From: Dama dama
Taxonomy: Eukaryota > Chordata > Mammalia > Artiodactyla > Cervidae
Length of the DNA: 64,000 nt
NCBI RefSeq assembly: GCF_033118175.1
Contig: NC_083703.1
Coordinates: 81,745,001 to 81,809,000, forward strand
Direction: 5' to 3'
Shown: in pieces, positions 63,241 to 64,000 of the stretch
Layout of the letters: each line of letters opens with the position of its first letter
How positions within the stretch are numbered: the stretch's first letter is position 1
The notes under the pieces: generated by a model
Seen by the model: the letters and a program-made list of their open reading frames with translations, nothing else
What the model was told of the DNA's origin: nothing
Database searches by the model: none
Translations under genes and position numbers: made by a program

Positions 63241-64000
63241 AACAAACAGATCTAGTTTCAGAGAAAATGAGCGCCCTTTTCTCATAGCCTCGTGGCATTT
63301 CTTGTCTAGCCAATATCTCAAACGTGCCCTCCATTACCTTGTTTTCCACCTTTTTTTTTTTTTTTTTTAGAACAATGATACCAATGTGGGCAACTGCAAA
63401 AGCAAAAACGAAAAAAAGGGTAAAAGAGAAGAAGAGATTTTTTTTTCTTAAACTGAGGTTTTTCTGAAGTATTTATTCAGAGTGGGCTTTTATTTCTTCA
63501 AGGACTAAAGGCCAAACTGACAGAATAGTGAAGAAGCACGTTCTTCCTCTCCTTGTGGAGTTCCCGACCTTCTGTGAGTGTTGATTCTTTTGGAAAATGA
63601 ATTTGCTGTGGGGTTGAGAAGGCTGTACTGTGTCAGTTTCACCTTGAGAGCCTCCTAAATTCTCTAGGGAGAAGCGCGGGTCAGGATTCTCCTTCTTCCT
63701 AGGAGGAGGACAGGAGAAACTGTTGGGAAGTTCGTCAGAGTGGAGATGGCAAGCGCTAGACAGAAGCGCAGGTGTTACGGTGTCACCCTCGAGTCAAATA
63801 CCTTCACCTGTTTCCATTTTGTTTGTGCAATTGTTTGAATCAGCAGCCCAAGCTGTGCCCCGGTGTTGTCGCACTGACCAGTGGGAACAGGAAGCCAGCA
63901 TTAGAAGCTGAAGGAAGGGTCACGCTTGCTCCCATTTGCTGTTATTGTAATTGACACCTGCAACTCACTAGTCACTTTGGTTTCAAGTGGACACAGAACA
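63241..64000. other. Unique DNA to the window edge
   Basis: A 20-base T-run lies at 63350-63370, followed by A-rich CAAAAGCAAAAACG. No repeat or coding signal recognised. Confidence 0.35.

Noticed and set aside
62921..63349. A 142-codon minus-strand frame over the CpG island
   Set aside because: High GC content explains the lack of stops; the motif orientation favours rightward transcription and no domain is visible.

Overview
The window is nuclear DNA from a ruminant, most likely a bovid (cattle, sheep or goat; I cannot separate them). The evidence is its load of lineage-specific retroposons: about 38 Bov-tA SINEs, three Bov-A2 dimers, nine BovB (RTE-type) LINE pieces, six older cetartiodactyl tRNA-head (CHR-type) SINEs and ruminant-type L1 3' ends. 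These sit on a background of ancient mammalian MIR, L2 and MER5/hAT relics. I recognise no intact protein-coding gene, tRNA gene, rRNA gene or CRISPR array. Nearly all long reading frames lie inside retroposons or CpG-rich patches. The sequence reads as intergenic or intronic.

Layout. 0-8 kb: SINEs in AT-rich unique DNA with one BovB. 8-12 kb: a patchwork of old L1 pieces ending in an unusually CpG-rich L1/SINE patch. 12-20 kb: SINE-dense, with MIRs split by younger SINEs, two BovB copies and TA and TG microsatellites. 20-28 kb: more unique DNA with candidate conserved non-coding stretches. 28.5-29.7 kb: the longest BovB copy, a dead reverse-transcriptase fragment inserted into a MIR. 30.4-31.1 kb: a Bov-tA whose tRNA-derived head is amplified into ten tandem 59-60 bp units. 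32-38 kb: a hAT relic, an L1 split by a BovB, and an L1 retaining the ORF2 C-terminus. 38-42 kb: CpG-rich patches. 42-49 kb: quiet AT-rich DNA. 49.5-52.1 kb: a rearranged BovB with a perfect inverted repeat, then an L1 with an internal inversion joined to a fragment resembling MIA2/CTAGE5 coding sequence, the whole enclosed by a 15-bp target-site duplication. 53-64 kb: L2, L1 and MIR relics, three-fold use of one target site at 60.3-60.8 kb, and two CpG-island-like stretches (58.4 and 62.9 kb). The second has a YY1-type motif and is the best candidate promoter or first exon.

The elements do not form a pathway; what they give is relative ages. MIR, L2 and MER5 are oldest and are interrupted by L1, BovB and Bov-tA. 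BovB interrupts a MIR and an L1. One Bov-A2 landed in the target-site duplication of an older Bov-tA. The most unusual items are the SINE-head minisatellite, the L1/MIA2-like chimera, the BovB hairpin and the YY1/CpG segment near the right edge. Repeat boundaries were set by eye from remembered family sequences and may be off by 5-20 bases; family names for the oldest relics are tentative.
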